This document shows, piece by piece, positions 36,855-45,745 of a DNA stretch of 64,000 bases. Under the pieces are notes generated by a model that was not told where the DNA came from, ran no database searches, and saw only the letters and a list, made by a program, of their open reading frames with translations. Position 1 is the first letter of the stretch. Each line of letters begins with the position of its first letter. Both the position numbers and the translations under genes were made by a program. The stretch is taken from the NCBI GenBank assembly GCA_019192545.1, contig JAHCMI010000050.1, forward strand, positions 1 to 64,000. Reading direction: 5' to 3'. This DNA is from Rivularia sp. MS3 (lineage in GTDB: Bacteria > Cyanobacteriota > Cyanobacteriia > Cyanobacteriales > Nostocaceae).

Positions 36855-39086
36855 TTACTCGATAGCTATTAATCCGTTTTCTGGCAGATAACTGTGAAAG
36901 CTTCCTTTTTCGGAAAGTAGCAATAAAAGTCTGATGGCAGATTCGGGAGGTTGCTGCAAATCTTCCCAAGGTACTGCAATTTCTAAACAAGTATTTAAAG
37001 CTGCTTGAGCGTGAGTTTCCCGAGAATACCATTGGCTATATTCACCAGCTTGCTGAAATTTAATTGAGCGCGTTGAAAAATTTATTTGCAAATGATGGTG
37101 AAATAAATAATTAACTGGTGCTGTATCTGGTGTATCTACTATCGGAGAACTACTGTTGTGCATGGTTTTATTGGGATAAAACCACAGCAGGTTTAACTCA
37201 GAAGCTAAGTCTTTACCTGGTTGGATTCCAGTTTTGAAATCCATCCGTAAATAAAAATTAGATTGGTCTAAACCATACCATAATCTTTGTATGGGGTTGC
37301 TGCTGTGCATAGTTCCTCGGGCACCACCTATTTCTAAGCGCCCCGCTTTTTCCCAACCTTGTTCCTCACCACTGCCATTAATTACTGGATGAATAAATCC
37401 GGTTGCTCTACGATCGGTTTGGGCTTCGTGAATTTCTAAAGGTTGATTTAAATAAGTTGGTATGGGTTCGTTTAATGCTCGGTAAATCCCCCGCAGATGC
37501 AGGCGGAATAATTGGTCAAAAATAGCATCTTGATTCGATGAATGCCCTTCTCCAAACCACCAGAACCAGTCGGAACCTTCGGCAGCGTATAAAGCTTCCC
37601 AGGCGGCGGGATTGTTTTCTTCGGTGGCTTCTGGATGATTGGCTAATGTTTGTCTGGCTTGAGTTAAGTAGTCCCAAGCTCTATTTTTTACCGGGTCTCC
37701 AATCCAGGTTGTAAAGCTGCCATCCACCCAAGAACCACTGTGTAACTGCTCGGCTTTCATTGTGGTTTGAGCGGGGAATTGTTCTAAAAATTCGGAAACC
37801 GTAACTAATTTTAACTGCGATTCTTTACTAAAACCTTCGTACAAAGCCTCTAAGAAAGGTTTGCCATCTTGTTCGTAGAATTCCCAACAGTTTTCGCCAT
37901 CCAAAGCAATAGTAACTAACCAAGGTTGTTCGCTTTCGCTGTGTTGCTGCATTTGAGCAATTTTTTGCAATCTTCCGATTAAATCTCGTGCGGCATCTTG
38001 AGGAGGCATTCCACTATAGGTAAAACCAATTAAATCGGATAAAGCATGGTCGCGAAAAACAATTGACAAATCCCCTTTATCTGTCTGCAAGCGGTAAGGA
38101 CGATAAAGTAATTCTGGTTGTTGAATATTTCCTCCTCCATCGCGGTGGAAAAACTGCTGCAAGCTCCATCCCAAAACTGCTTCATCCGAGCATATCCACT
38201 CAAATCCTTGTTCGACAATATACGGTAAAACAGCCGGACTTACTGATTGTTCTGACGGCCATAATCCCCGAGGTTTTCGTTGAAATCTATCTTGATAAAA
38301 CTCCCACCCCTTACTCAGATGACGGGGAATATCTTCTGCCCAAGAAAAACGATATCGCGGTAAATTCATATTAGGTACCGCCACTCTACCTGCATCAGTA
38401 TCCGCGAGCAAAGGTAAAATCGGATGCGTATAAGGAGTAGTCATTACTTCCAACTGTCCCGTTTCCTGCATCTGACGATGTTTCGGTATAATTTGGCTTA
38501 ATATTTCTCGCTGCTTCGAGTAAATACGTTGGCGATCGCTCAAACTAAAATCTTTTCCTTGCTTCAACCAAGCGGCAATTTCTTCATCATCCCAAAACAG
38601 TGGATCGATCCAAGCTAAATTATGCCAAGCCAATAAATCACTGTAATCTTGTAAACTCCAATTAGCCAAACACCAAGCTTCTCCCTTTTCCTGACGAATT
38701 TGATAAAGTTGGTTGTAGCGAGGATGGGGTTGAATTAAAGTATCGTAATTAGCGTCAAAAAAATGTTCGAGAATAAATTCTAACTGTCCGCTCGTTAGCT
38801 GTTCTGTAGGGGTTAAACTAACTTCTAAATAAGGATCGAAAGCAGTACCGGCAATATAATCTTCTAGCTGCAATATCAGGGATGGTACCAAATTAACGGT
38901 TTGATGGAGTTTTGGGTAACGTTCCAACATCAAAACCAGATCTAAATAATCCTTAGTACCGTGCAATCTTACCCAAGGTAGGCGATATCTTCCAGAACTC
39001 AGGTACGAAGAACTACCTCCTTCAGGAGACTTATATAAAGGTTGATGTTGATGCCAGATAAAAGCAATATGCAGGGGGTGAGACAT
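36855..39086 (-). CDS. Glycoside hydrolase family 57 protein
   Basis: This 743-residue enzyme has the GH57 conserved regions. Region 1 is HQHQP (residues 12-16), region 3 is GLWPSE with the nucleophile Glu279, and region 4 is IALDGEN with the acid Asp396. GH57 enzymes are alpha-glucan hydrolases or branching enzymes; this one resembles the alpha-amylase/amylopullulanase type. The C-terminal about 200 residues look like a beta-sandwich. With no signal peptide it would act on cytosolic glycogen. No glycogen gene is adjacent. Confidence 0.92.
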   Translation of the reverse strand: MSHPLHIAFIWHQHQPLYKSPEGGSSSYLSSGRYRLPWVRLHGTKDYLDLVLMLERYPKLHQTVNLVPSLILQLEDYIAGTAFDPYLEVSLTPTEQLTSGQLEFILEHFFDANYDTLIQPHPRYNQLYQIRQEKGEAWCLANWSLQDYSDLLAWHNLAWIDPLFWDDEEIAAWLKQGKDFSLSDRQRIYSKQREILSQIIPKHRQMQETGQLEVMTTPYTHPILPLLADTDAGRVAVPNMNLPRYRFSWAEDIPRHLSKGWEFYQDRFQRKPRGLWPSEQSVSPAVLPYIVEQGFEWICSDEAVLGWSLQQFFHRDGGGNIQQPELLYRPYRLQTDKGDLSIVFRDHALSDLIGFTYSGMPPQDAARDLIGRLQKIAQMQQHSESEQPWLVTIALDGENCWEFYEQDGKPFLEALYEGFSKESQLKLVTVSEFLEQFPAQTTMKAEQLHSGSWVDGSFTTWIGDPVKNRAWDYLTQARQTLANHPEATEENNPAAWEALYAAEGSDWFWWFGEGHSSNQDAIFDQLFRLHLRGIYRALNEPIPTYLNQPLEIHEAQTDRRATGFIHPVINGSGEEQGWEKAGRLEIGGARGTMHSSNPIQRLWYGLDQSNFYLRMDFKTGIQPGKDLASELNLLWFYPNKTMHNSSSPIVDTPDTAPVNYLFHHHLQINFSTRSIKFQQAGEYSQWYSRETHAQAALNTCLEIAVPWEDLQQPPESAIRLLLLLSEKGSFHSYLPENGLIAIE

Positions 39087-39290
39087 AAGCGAGTGTTAGC
39101 GGAGCGTGTCCGCCAGGACATGGAGTTAAAAAGGAATTAGGAGTTAGGAATTAGGAGTGAAGCTCTCAAGCTTTTAATTGCTACTTTTATCGCGGATAAG
39201 ATGTCCGTATTGCACAACTTTTACCGCATTTAAAGATACAAAAAGCTTTTTAACCGATATAGCTTTCGTCCTAATTCCCAACTTTAATTT

Positions 39291-39521
39291 CTACACCACT
39301 TGTTCCACTTCTGCAATTTCTGGAATCATTTCTCTAAGACGGCGTTCGATACCCATTCTCAAAGTCATAGTAGAACTCGGACAAGAACCGCAGGCTCCTT
39401 GTAAACGTAATTTAACAACAGGGCCGTCAAGTTCTACAAGTTCGACATTGCCGCCATCTGAAATTAAATACGGGCGCAATTCATCAAGAACTGTTTCTAC
39501 ATTTTCGTTTGTTAATTCCAT
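39291..39521 (-). CDS. NifU-like iron-sulfur scaffold (NFU/CnfU)
   Basis: The 76-residue protein is a single NFU domain with GACGSCPSS. Cys44 and Cys47 of the CxxC motif bridge a [4Fe-4S] or [2Fe-2S] cluster in a dimer. Small stand-alone NFU proteins in cyanobacteria and plastids (CnfU) deliver clusters to photosystem I and ferredoxin. The preceding [13 protein letters not shown] is typical. It is a complete gene, not a fragment of nifU. Confidence 0.93.
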   Translation of the reverse strand: MELTNENVETVLDELRPYLISDGGNVELVELDGPVVKLRLQGACGSCPSSTMTLRMGIERRLREMIPEIAEVEQVV

Positions 39522-39722
39522 TTTCCTTTTTGACCTCTGTTAAGCGACAAAGTTTGTTTTCACAGCTTGTAATTACATACTAGACCAATTGCGTCGGGGA
39601 AAGGAGAGGTGAGGGGTGAGTCAGGGAGTGAGGAAGTAATTTTCTCCCCATTACTCAATTAACCTATCATCATTCCTAACTCGTAACTCCTAACTATTCC
39701 CTTCGGCTATTTTGCCAATCAT

Positions 39723-40373
39723 TTAAACTATGGCTGGTTTTAACAACCTAATATTGGAATAGCTAAACTCGGTTGTAGTATTTTGACCATCAACACAATC
39801 TTCTACCACTTGATTAATCATTAAATAATATTTGTCTACCTTTTCATAGGAATCTTTAAATTTGAGAATGCTTTGAACTTCATTTGTTGCAACATCACAA
39901 AAAACAGCGTCGTAGCGAGTAGCAATATAACCTTCTCCCGTATCCAAATTTTCATGGGTATCGATAGTAAAAGCCGTATTACCCTTTACCCGAGTTACTT
40001 GACAAATTTCTTTTCCTCGAATTTTGTATTTAGAATCAAGAGCATCTCCTTTCACAACAATTGAAACTAGTTGTGTATTATCTGTTGAGCCTTTGATAAA
40101 CTGATGATTCGGGTGAGAATCTTCAAAAGGAGTAGGTTTGCGGTGAGTAACAACATCCCATAGCTGAATGAATACACCTTCTTCCACTTGCTTGTCGTTA
40201 ATACCAGTTACTTCAACACTTAAGTCACGGTGAATAAATATTTTACCCGTGTAAGTCTCTTGTCCCTGCTTTAGCTGCACATCGGCGCTGTAACCGGGAA
40301 AGTTTTTGTCCCAAGTATAACGACTCTCAAAAGCGTCTCGAAATAATTCTTGTGCTGTTTTTGAAGTTTTCAT
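39723..40373 (-). CDS. DUF3386 family protein
   Basis: This 216-residue soluble protein matches the DUF3386 family of cyanobacteria and plants: ELFRDAFESRYTWDKNFPGYSADV, then RDLSVEV, THRKPTPFEDSHPNHQF and DSYEKVDKYYLMINQVVED. It has many beta strands and no signal peptide. Function unknown. It is monocistronic with a GC-richer repeat following. Confidence 0.8.
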   Translation of the reverse strand: MKTSKTAQELFRDAFESRYTWDKNFPGYSADVQLKQGQETYTGKIFIHRDLSVEVTGINDKQVEEGVFIQLWDVVTHRKPTPFEDSHPNHQFIKGSTDNTQLVSIVVKGDALDSKYKIRGKEICQVTRVKGNTAFTIDTHENLDTGEGYIATRYDAVFCDVATNEVQSILKFKDSYEKVDKYYLMINQVVEDCVDGQNTTTEFSYSNIRLLKPAIV

Positions 40374-40458
40374 GAAATCACTTGAACTTCACCTTCCCTA
40401 GTTTAGCGAATTGAACATCTAGAAGTGAAGTGGGGCTGTCCGAAAGAAGCTTAGAGGA

Positions 40459-40592
40459 TATATAGCAGTTTTCGGTTCAGTGCAATATACCCGAAACCTC
40501 ACCCCGTCCTCTGAACACCCCTCTCTTAGCAAGAAGAGAGGAAGGGGGTTGAGGTCAATCTGTATTTCATCCAACTGAAAACCGCGATAAAT
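40459..40592. repeat. MITE-like repeat, family 2 (TATAGC(A/G)GTTTTC ends)
   Basis: Imperfect terminal inverted repeats: the left end TATAGCAGTTTTCGGTTCAG faces the right-end complement TATCGCGGTTTTCAGTTGG. The interior is ACCTCACCCCGTCC...CTCTCTTAGCAAGAAGAGAG. A sister copy lies at 51999-52130, and half copies start near 59782 and 61076. Confidence 0.7.
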
Positions 40593-40824
40593 CAATAATT
40601 ATAGGAATCACCGCAACGCCGCATATTTTACTTGCAGGATGCTTTTACGCTAACTTAGGTGGGTGTATAGCAGCACCCGAGCTATGTAACATGCAGCCTT
40701 AGTCCTAAATTAGTCTTAGAAAAAATACTTTGAAACAAACTATTATTAGATTTTATGATAGCTATATTTGCAATCAATGGATTGAACTATGAATAATTAT
40801 ATTAAATAATATTTAAATATTATT

Positions 40825-40947
40825 AGGACTTACGCAAACGACATATCTTGTTGTAGGGCGCTGTGACACTTTAACTAATTTTCAACGTAGTAATAATGTT
40901 TTTAGTGTCACGCACCACCTGAGTGTTGTGACAATTGCGTAAGTCCT
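40825..40947. mobile_element. 123-bp MITE, family 1, copy A
   Basis: The element starts AGGACTTACGCAA and ends TTGCGTAAGTCCT, a perfect 13-bp terminal inverted repeat. Its reverse complement matches copy B (52134-52256) at 122 of 123 bases. It has no ORF of its own and no clear target duplication. Confidence 0.88.
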
Positions 40948-41753
40948 GATTATTATTGCCATTTTTTTTGCAAACATCAAATTCTTATATATAGTAATTG
41001 CTTTTTCTAAGAGGATATTTTAAAGAATATACTATTATTTTTTATTAAATTTTAATCTATTGAATATTCTTTGCACATATATAATCAATTACTATTTATT
41101 GAAAAATTGCTATTTAATTATTGAAGCCGTATTTCAGTGTAAAAATAGGCAATAATATAGCATATTAATTTTAATGTCAAGAAATAACTTCACTTTACTA
41201 AGGTGTGTCTTTTGAGGTAAGAGTATGTTCTCTGTTTACAAAAAATTATTTTTATGTTTTCTGCATAACAAAGATATATAAATAATACGTTTTAGGATAG
41301 ATAAGATGAAATTTATAATACAAAATCAATTATATCTAAAGGATAAAAATAGCATTGTATTTACTTTAAATAGAGTTTATTTTAACTTTATAAAAATATA
41401 AGCTTCTTGATATTAATTACATATAAAAAAATATTGATAATGATAAATTGATTGGTGTCTGGCGCATTATGAATTTGTGAATCAAGGGTGTTGCATAAAA
41501 ATTGGTTCTATCTGTAATGATTGACACCTTATTAAGAAAGTATCGAAGTTGATAGTTATTAGAAATCCTATTTTATATTGTGTTCCTTATAGGATTTAAT
41601 TTTAGGCAAGGCTACGCTTTCAAACTTCAGCGGCTCAGGCTAGAAATCTTGTTTCTACATTGAAAATACTTCACCTTAATAAGGTGTGTTGCGACATCCT
41701 TAAAGGTCAAGTCGTAAAAATAAACTTATACATACATATAGCAGGTTCTAAGC
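40948..41753. other. AT-rich region upstream of the 246-residue membrane protein
   Basis: There is no convincing gene in this very AT-rich 806 bp. It contains two copies of ACTTCAC(T/C)TTA(C/A)TAAGGTGTGT (41187-41208 and 41668-41689). It also holds TTTCAAACTTCA (41618-41629) and TTGAAAATACT (41660-41670), words that recur in the 43.7-kb promoter region. Confidence 0.5.
41672..41686. promoter_or_regulatory. Perfect palindrome CACCTTAATAAGGTG upstream of 41754
   Basis: CACCTTA and TAAGGTG form a 7-bp dyad around one base, 68 bp before the next start. A diverged copy lies at 41191-41205. It could be an operator or a short RNA hairpin. Confidence 0.4.
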
Positions 41754-42494
41754 ATGACTCTATCTGCACGAAGAAAGCTTGTTCTACCATCTGCAATCGC
41801 TTGCATAGCTGTATTTGCAGCAATGACTGTCCCCCTTGCTGTCTTTGGCGATAAGCAAGTGAGAATCAAATTAGAAGAAGAATCTTTTTTCTATGGCAGA
41901 CTGCGAGATATAGCTGCACCTTATGTTCTACTTGCAACGGTATTAAGTTGTGGTACGGGAATGTCGCTTGCAGCTTTAATTGGATGGCAGCAATCCACTC
42001 AAAAATCTTTGGACTGTAAGAACGAACTATCTAAACTTAAGGTTCATTTGCAAGATAAGGAAGAATTAATTGAACAATTTAAGTTTTCCGATTCTCGTTT
42101 GCAAATTTCAGGGCTTAGCAGTTTTTTAAACGGACAGGATTCTAACGAGGTAGCACCTCAACCAATTTTGGTAAATGATTCGGAGTCTGTATCTAAACTC
42201 AATAAAAATAAATCGGTTGATACTGGCTACTTCAGTGTCAATAACTTAGATGTCGCAGAAGATTTTTCTGATTCCCTAGCAAACGATATTAATTCGCAAA
42301 TAAACACTGAAGCTAGTGTTGTAAATAAAGTTAATCTCAATGAGCATTCGGAAATTGAAGAATTGCAGCAGCAAATGAAAGATATGATGAGTCGAATTGA
42401 GCAACTACAAACAAAGACTAAATCTGTACCGATGCAAAACTCATCAGAAAAAGCATCTGAAAATTTTCAAGCTTATTATAGTTCAGCAGATTAA
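41754..42494 (+). CDS. Membrane protein with coiled coil, cellulose-cluster border
   Basis: The 246-residue protein has two membrane helices (about 10-31 and 54-76) joined by a short loop. A long polar tail follows with a coiled-coil stretch near 100 (CKNELSKLKVHLQDKEELIEQFK) and another at about 203-222 (EIEELQQQMKDMMSRIEQLQ). No named family is recognised. It is on the same strand as the cellulose genes but separated from them by a repeat block and a minus-strand gene. A structural or scaffolding role is only a guess. Confidence 0.7.
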   Translation: MTLSARRKLVLPSAIACIAVFAAMTVPLAVFGDKQVRIKLEEESFFYGRLRDIAAPYVLLATVLSCGTGMSLAALIGWQQSTQKSLDCKNELSKLKVHLQDKEELIEQFKFSDSRLQISGLSSFLNGQDSNEVAPQPILVNDSESVSKLNKNKSVDTGYFSVNNLDVAEDFSDSLANDINSQINTEASVVNKVNLNEHSEIEELQQQMKDMMSRIEQLQTKTKSVPMQNSSEKASENFQAYYSSAD

Positions 42495-42522
42495 ACCACA
42501 AGAATACAGAGTGAGCTAAAAG

Positions 42523-42702
42523 AATGGTCTGTCCCATAAAATATGATGGGTTCGTAGTTGCGCTTACAGCGTCAACAGATGCCATACGGAGGTGAAAACG
42601 GGTTCAACTACAAACCTTGATAGGTTCGTAGTTGCGCTACTCTATCTTGCCCCTCTACCCCCTCCCTATAAAAACCCTTTCATACTAACGGGACAGACCA
42701 TT
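42523..42702. mobile_element. 180-bp MITE-like element with AATGGTCTGTCCC ends
   Basis: AATGGTCTGTCCC (42523-42535) and GGGACAGACCATT (42690-42702) are perfect 13-bp terminal inverted repeats; similarity continues inward (ATAAAATATG versus GTTAGTATG). Inside are two copies of GGTTCGTAGTTGCGCT, the word that forms the hairpin at 2702-2756. There is no ORF. Confidence 0.75.
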
Positions 42703-42744
42703 AGTAGTTTTTTCATTAATTTTGACGGGTGAGGAAGTTATTCT

Positions 42745-42834
42745 GTAGGTTGGGTGAAGCGAAGCGCAACCCAACATCCGAATTGGGTTACTCTAAGAGA
42801 AAGCTCCGCTTACACTCCGTTCAACCCAACCTAC
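42745..42834. repeat. GTAGGTTGGGT inverted repeat
   Basis: GTAGGTTGGGTGAA at the left and TTCAACCCAACCTAC at the right form an inverted repeat with one base of difference. The interior has further GTTGGGTT-type palindromes. Confidence 0.65.
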
Positions 42835-42931
42835 CTTCTTCCATTGCTTTACCCTTCATATTTATTGCCCAAAAATAAGCAAGTCGCGGTGGAAAAGCAA
42901 CTTGCTTGTATATTTATGTTATTTAATGTCT

Positions 42932-43714
42932 CTAACGAAGTTGTTGAGAGGGTTTTAGTGCGGTATTTGTATCTGGTTTAATTTCTGTTGCTGGTGGTAA
43001 GGAACCTGTAAAGCTTGATGGCTGTTTGTTCAACAGATATCTATTACCCCAATCATCGTTCAACTGCTTGGACTTTGACAGCGATGATATATTTTTAACC
43101 GCAGTCACGGGTATAGACAAAGTTTTTGTTGCTTGAACAAATTTTTCGCCGTTGTTAGTTACACGAACTAATTTTCCTTGCGGTTCTTGAACTTTTGTTG
43201 GAGGCTTTTCTAAAGCTTTACCATCCGACCTTTGCCATTGAGAAACCGGATTAAATGTCGCGATAAAAGAGACTTTATCGTCAGGCTTAAACTGTGGTTT
43301 ATAATTATCAGTTTGCCAGCTTTCTCTGGAAATACCATCGGCGTTTTTCTGAGAAATATTTAGTTCTGTCTGCCATTCTCCAGCTTTTACTTCTACCTGT
43401 TTGCGGTCTAAAATTGAATGGGTCATATTAGCACTATTATTAATGAATGGTGCTGACTCTGCGTTTGAAATTCCTAAGCCTCTAACCGCTACAACCTTGA
43501 TTATACTGCTGTCTGGCAAGTTAGTTTTACCAGATACTTTGTATTTTGAACTACTTTCAATTGATTGTACGTTCATATTTTTTATTTGTACTTCTTCTGT
43601 ATTTTTAGAAGTACAGCCGTAGCTAAAGATAATTGCCATCATAACAGCAATTTTCCCAGAATTAGGCAAATTTCTAATTGTCTGAAACGGTAGTTTAAAT
43701 TTTAAATTAACCAT
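42932..43714 (-). CDS. Putative secreted lipoprotein
   Basis: The 260-residue protein has a basic start, a hydrophobic stretch (about 21-32, GKIAVMMAIIFSYGC) and a Cys at 34 within SYGC, a weak lipobox. The mature part has a beta-sandwich-like region (about 50-170; YKVSGKTNLPDSSIIKVVAVRGLG, AGEWQTELNIS). A Pro/Gln-rich tail follows (about 215-260). No family is recognised. It is divergent from the porin-like gene of the cellulose cluster and shares a promoter region with it that contains nested inverted repeats, so the two may be regulated together. Confidence 0.7.
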   Translation of the reverse strand: MVNLKFKLPFQTIRNLPNSGKIAVMMAIIFSYGCTSKNTEEVQIKNMNVQSIESSSKYKVSGKTNLPDSSIIKVVAVRGLGISNAESAPFINNSANMTHSILDRKQVEVKAGEWQTELNISQKNADGISRESWQTDNYKPQFKPDDKVSFIATFNPVSQWQRSDGKALEKPPTKVQEPQGKLVRVTNNGEKFVQATKTLSIPVTAVKNISSLSKSKQLNDDWGNRYLLNKQPSSFTGSLPPATEIKPDTNTALKPSQQLR

Positions 43715-43733
43715 TCTAGCAATACCCTTTTAT

Positions 43734-43859
43734 AGTTTGAAAATACTGGTCACTTTATTTATGAAAAAAATATCTCGAAAAATCAAGTAAGTTTTTACAA
43801 ATAATGAAAAATAAATTACTTGATCTATAAAGATAATGCTTGTAAAGTATTTTCAAACT
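43734..43859. promoter_or_regulatory. Nested inverted repeats in the divergent cellulose-cluster promoter
   Basis: AGTTTGAAAATACT (43734-43747) is the exact complement of 43846-43859. Inside it, ATCAAGTAA (43782-43790) is the exact complement of 43816-43824. The structure fills the 213-bp spacer between the divergent lipoprotein and porin-like genes. It may be a double operator, or a small MITE. Confidence 0.6.
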
Positions 43860-43927
43860 TCATCAGTATTTATTCTTTATCTCTAATAATAGAGTAGTGA
43901 TTAATACTTATTTATACTGTAATATTA

Positions 43928-45745
43928 ATGAGTCGAAACATATTGAATTCTTACAAATATATCAATCGCAAACCTAGCTCTAAGGTTTATACGCTGCTTT
44001 ATTCAGTCTCATTTTTAATTTTGTGGATGATAGCGTTTAGCGGTTCGGCTACCGCTCAGGTTCAATCTTCGCAGGAAGACAGTATTCAAGATTTAGAGAA
44101 TAGTTTTATTGAAAAAATGAAAACCCCTGGAGGAACTCCTGAGAAAAAATCACCTCCAGTTGAAGCAAGTAAGGCAATATCGCCAAGAGTTGCTCTACCG
44201 GTACTAACAGCACAGGATATATCTCAAATTCAACCAGACTTAGTTAGTAATTTTGATAGCTGTAATGCTCAAAAGCATTGTCAACAAGCACAACTAGCTG
44301 ATGAGACTCGAGAAAAGCAATTAACTTTTAATCAACTACTCAATCCTTCACCGCAAGAAGAATCATCTGATAATCGCAAAGTGCAGGAATTTGCGGCTCC
44401 TGAAGTTGCCAATGCAGTTAATGCCAGAACTTACATTGCTCCTTTACCTCCACTTCCAGGAACTCAGAAACAACCACAACTAAATAATTCTGTTGAGTCT
44501 CAACCTACTTTTAATCAATTACTTTATTCATCCCCGAACCAAACTTCGGGAAAGGTAAACCCATCATTTAGCAACAATCCATTGCTAAATTCGCCTGGAT
44601 TCCCATCCACGGTTAACGAAACATCTCAATCAGTTTTCAATCAAGCTGCGAGAAAGCAACTACCAGAATTACCATCACCCGTAAATCAAAGTACCACAGT
44701 AGCTCAGCAAATTGAGCCAAAGCCAATTCCTCAACAGCCGACTGCGGTTATCCGCAAGTCTCCAGTAAGAGAGCCATCTTTAACTCTTCAAGGAGTTTAT
44801 GTCACTCAAGGTGATGATACTTCAGCAAGAGCAAGAGTTACGGGAATTTATCCATTGACTCCTCAAGCTTTATTCGGTGCCACTTTAGATGTAACTAGTG
44901 AAGGTAGCAGCTTTGATGATTCCCGTAATCAAGGCTTTAATATCAACGAACTGTATTTTGCAACTTCCTTGGCAGGATTGCCTAACTTACGCTTCGTTAT
45001 CGGACAAATGGATTTAACTTCTTATTTTGACCGAAATAGCTTTGCTAAAGATGGAACCAGCCACTTTTTTAATCCAGTTTTTCAAACAAATCCAGCTTTG
45101 TCTTCTACAGGTATTGCTTCAAGCCCTGGGATGTTAGTTAATTGGAATGTCACCGATAAAGTGGCAGCCAAAGCTGCAATATTCTCTTCTTCCCAGGCGC
45201 TTAGTGATTTTAGTTTGGATGGATTTGCTGGTGAGATTGGTATCCGTCACGGTAATGCGATTATTCGCGGCACTTATGCCACGGCTAGGGATGGAGGTAA
45301 TCGCGATTCATTCGGCGAAAGCTTTGGAATTGCTAGAGGGAATAATCAATTTGGTCCTTTGGAAGATGATAGAGAAGAATCATATGGAATAAACGCTGAA
45401 GTATTTATTCCGGAAATGAAATTAGGCTTATTTGGACGTTACGGACGTTACGAAAATCGAGATTTGGGAGAAGGTGGCCAAACTTATTCATTGGGATTGA
45501 GTTTCTTGGATTTGCTAACACCAGATGACAGATTAGGTTTAGCTTACGGGCGCGCTCTTTCTAACGACAGTCTCCGCACGGGAAAACAGCCAGATGTAGT
45601 AGAACTTTATTACGACTTTAAATTCCTTCCCAATCTTCGCTTGGGCTTATCTTTCCAAGGAAGAGACAGTTTTGACGAATCCGTTTTGGGTATAAGAGTG
45701 AAATCTGAATTTGATATTACTCCAAATAGGAGAAAGGCTCGATGA
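43928..45745 (+). CDS. OprB/porin-like outer-membrane barrel of the cellulose cluster
   Basis: The 605-residue protein has a signal peptide (about 15-44, ending ATAQ), a Pro/Gln/Ser-rich disordered region (about 50-280) and a beta-barrel (about 285-605). The barrel has strand patterns such as LRFVIGQMDLTSYFD and RLGLAYGRALSNDS, similar to carbohydrate-selective porins. The disordered part repeats a FNQLL motif (TFNQLLNPSP, TFNQLLYSSP, VFNQAARKQL). Its stop overlaps the TPR gene start by 4 nt. I infer that it is the export channel for cellulose, doing the job of the BcsC barrel. An ordinary porin is the alternative. Confidence 0.82.
   Translation: MSRNILNSYKYINRKPSSKVYTLLYSVSFLILWMIAFSGSATAQVQSSQEDSIQDLENSFIEKMKTPGGTPEKKSPPVEASKAISPRVALPVLTAQDISQIQPDLVSNFDSCNAQKHCQQAQLADETREKQLTFNQLLNPSPQEESSDNRKVQEFAAPEVANAVNARTYIAPLPPLPGTQKQPQLNNSVESQPTFNQLLYSSPNQTSGKVNPSFSNNPLLNSPGFPSTVNETSQSVFNQAARKQLPELPSPVNQSTTVAQQIEPKPIPQQPTAVIRKSPVREPSLTLQGVYVTQGDDTSARARVTGIYPLTPQALFGATLDVTSEGSSFDDSRNQGFNINELYFATSLAGLPNLRFVIGQMDLTSYFDRNSFAKDGTSHFFNPVFQTNPALSSTGIASSPGMLVNWNVTDKVAAKAAIFSSSQALSDFSLDGFAGEIGIRHGNAIIRGTYATARDGGNRDSFGESFGIARGNNQFGPLEDDREESYGINAEVFIPEMKLGLFGRYGRYENRDLGEGGQTYSLGLSFLDLLTPDDRLGLAYGRALSNDSLRTGKQPDVVELYYDFKFLPNLRLGLSFQGRDSFDESVLGIRVKSEFDITPNRRKAR

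Noticed and set aside
39178-39543. Plus-strand frame of 121 codons opposite the NFU gene
   Set aside because: It is the antisense shadow of a well-recognised NFU gene with the CxxC motif.
40374-41753. Possible tRNA or structured RNA in the long gap
   Set aside because: I found no cloverleaf or T-loop consensus by eye; only MITE and AT-rich DNA is visible. A covariance-model search would settle it.
42754-42981. Plus-strand frame of 75 codons
   Set aside because: It starts inside the GTAGGTTGGGT repeat and ends opposite the lipoprotein gene end; no coding signs.
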